A DNA stretch of 6,192 nucleotides, from contig JAUVQN010000083.1 of NCBI GenBank assembly GCA_030598125.1, positions 1 through 6,192 on the forward strand, given 5' to 3'. Positions 5,801 to 6,192 of this stretch are shown here, piece after piece. The stretch is from Coriobacteriia bacterium (GTDB taxonomy: Bacteria > Actinomycetota > Coriobacteriia > Anaerosomatales > JAUVQN01). Numbering within the stretch: the first letter of the stretch is position 1; each line of letters opens with the position of its first letter. The translations under genes were made by a program, and so were the position numbers. A model generated the notes under the pieces. It saw only the letters and a list, made by a program, of their open reading frames with translations, had not been told where the DNA came from and made no database searches.

Positions 5801-6192
5801 ATGGGCAAGCACTCCGCCACATCAGTCCCGGACGAGCGGCCAGAGGATGCTCCGCTGCCCCAGTCCGAGGAACAGGACGCGACCGAGCGGCGCTCTGCCG
5901 ACACCGAGGACGACGGTGTCAGGACGCAGCGTCAGCGTCGGCGCGCACGGCGTCGCAAGCGTATCCTGGCCGGCTGCGGGACGGTCTTCCTGCTCGTCGT
6001 CCTCGCACTCGCCGTCGCGGGTTTCGCGTACGTCAGGAACGTGGACAGGCGCATCGAGGAGCGCACCGCCCAGATCGACCCCGAGCTGGAGGAGACGCTC
6101 GCCGAGCGCCCCGAGGAGCCGACGGACCCCTTCTACATGCTGCTGCTCGGCTCCGACGTGCGTCCCGGCGAGACGCAGGCGCGGGCCGACAC
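5801..6192 (+). CDS. LytR-CpsA-Psr (LCP) family wall-glycopolymer ligase (3' partial)
   Basis: LCP proteins sit in the cytoplasmic membrane with an outward-facing domain and transfer undecaprenyl-phosphate-linked glycopolymers to peptidoglycan. The window holds the first 130 codons, then ends. The parts are: a polar, acidic, probably disordered cytoplasmic tail (1-40); a basic block TQRQRRRARRRKR (42-54); one membrane helix (about 55-78, rich in Val, Leu and Ala), type II topology by the positive-inside rule; a charged linker (79-108, many Glu); and the start of the LCP domain, DPFYMLLLGSDVRPGE (109-124), with the family's LLxGSDxRxGE signature including Asp119 and Arg121. The ATG at 5801 is the first start after the in-frame TGA of the previous gene (5789-5791). 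AAGG (5796-5799) is too close to be an ideal ribosome site, so coupling to DUF354 translation is plausible. The catalytic C-terminal part is not seen. Confidence 0.87.
   Translation, partial: MGKHSATSVPDERPEDAPLPQSEEQDATERRSADTEDDGVRTQRQRRRARRRKRILAGCGTVFLLVVLALAVAGFAYVRNVDRRIEERTAQIDPELEETLAERPEEPTDPFYMLLLGSDVRPGETQARAD

Overview
The window is GC-rich throughout (about two thirds G+C by eye) and is packed with seven genes, all on the + strand, in one apparent operon. Gaps are between -119 and +43 nt, and no stretch over 300 bases lacks a gene. Both end genes are cut by the window. The base composition, together with a LytR-CpsA-Psr (LCP) cell-wall ligase gene at the right end, points to a high-GC Gram-positive bacterium (Actinomycetota). 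The exact lineage cannot be fixed from this sequence.

Layout: 1-860, C-terminal two thirds of a UDP-GlcNAc 6-dehydrogenase (WbpA type); 742-1764, Gfo/Idh/MocA sugar-nucleotide 3-dehydrogenase (WbpB type); 1769-2509, left-handed beta-helix N-acetyltransferase (WbpD role); 2553-3653, PLP-dependent DegT-family aminotransferase (WbpE type); 3660-4736, non-hydrolysing UDP-sugar 2-epimerase (WbpI type); 4733-5791, DUF354 protein with a GT-B-like look; 5801-6192, start of an LCP protein.

The first five genes together account for every step of the known route UDP-GlcNAc -> UDP-GlcNAcA -> 3-keto -> 3-amino -> UDP-GlcNAc3NAcA -> UDP-ManNAc3NAcA. This activated di-N-acetylated mannuronic acid is known from Pseudomonas and Bordetella surface polysaccharides. 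The DUF354 gene is translationally coupled to the epimerase by an ATGA overlap and may use or further process this sugar. The LCP protein belongs to the family that attaches undecaprenyl-linked glycopolymers to peptidoglycan. The simplest reading is a cassette that makes an acidic diacetamido-uronic-acid precursor for a wall-linked glycopolymer.

The enzymes themselves are recognisable families. The less ordinary points are the setting of the full pathway beside an LCP gene, the coupled DUF354 protein, an abnormal Arg-rich read-through end on the first gene that overlaps the second by 119 nt, an acetyltransferase longer than classic WbpD, and a strong imperfect hairpin at the DUF354/LCP junction. 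No promoter, tRNA, rRNA, mobile element or CRISPR array was seen.
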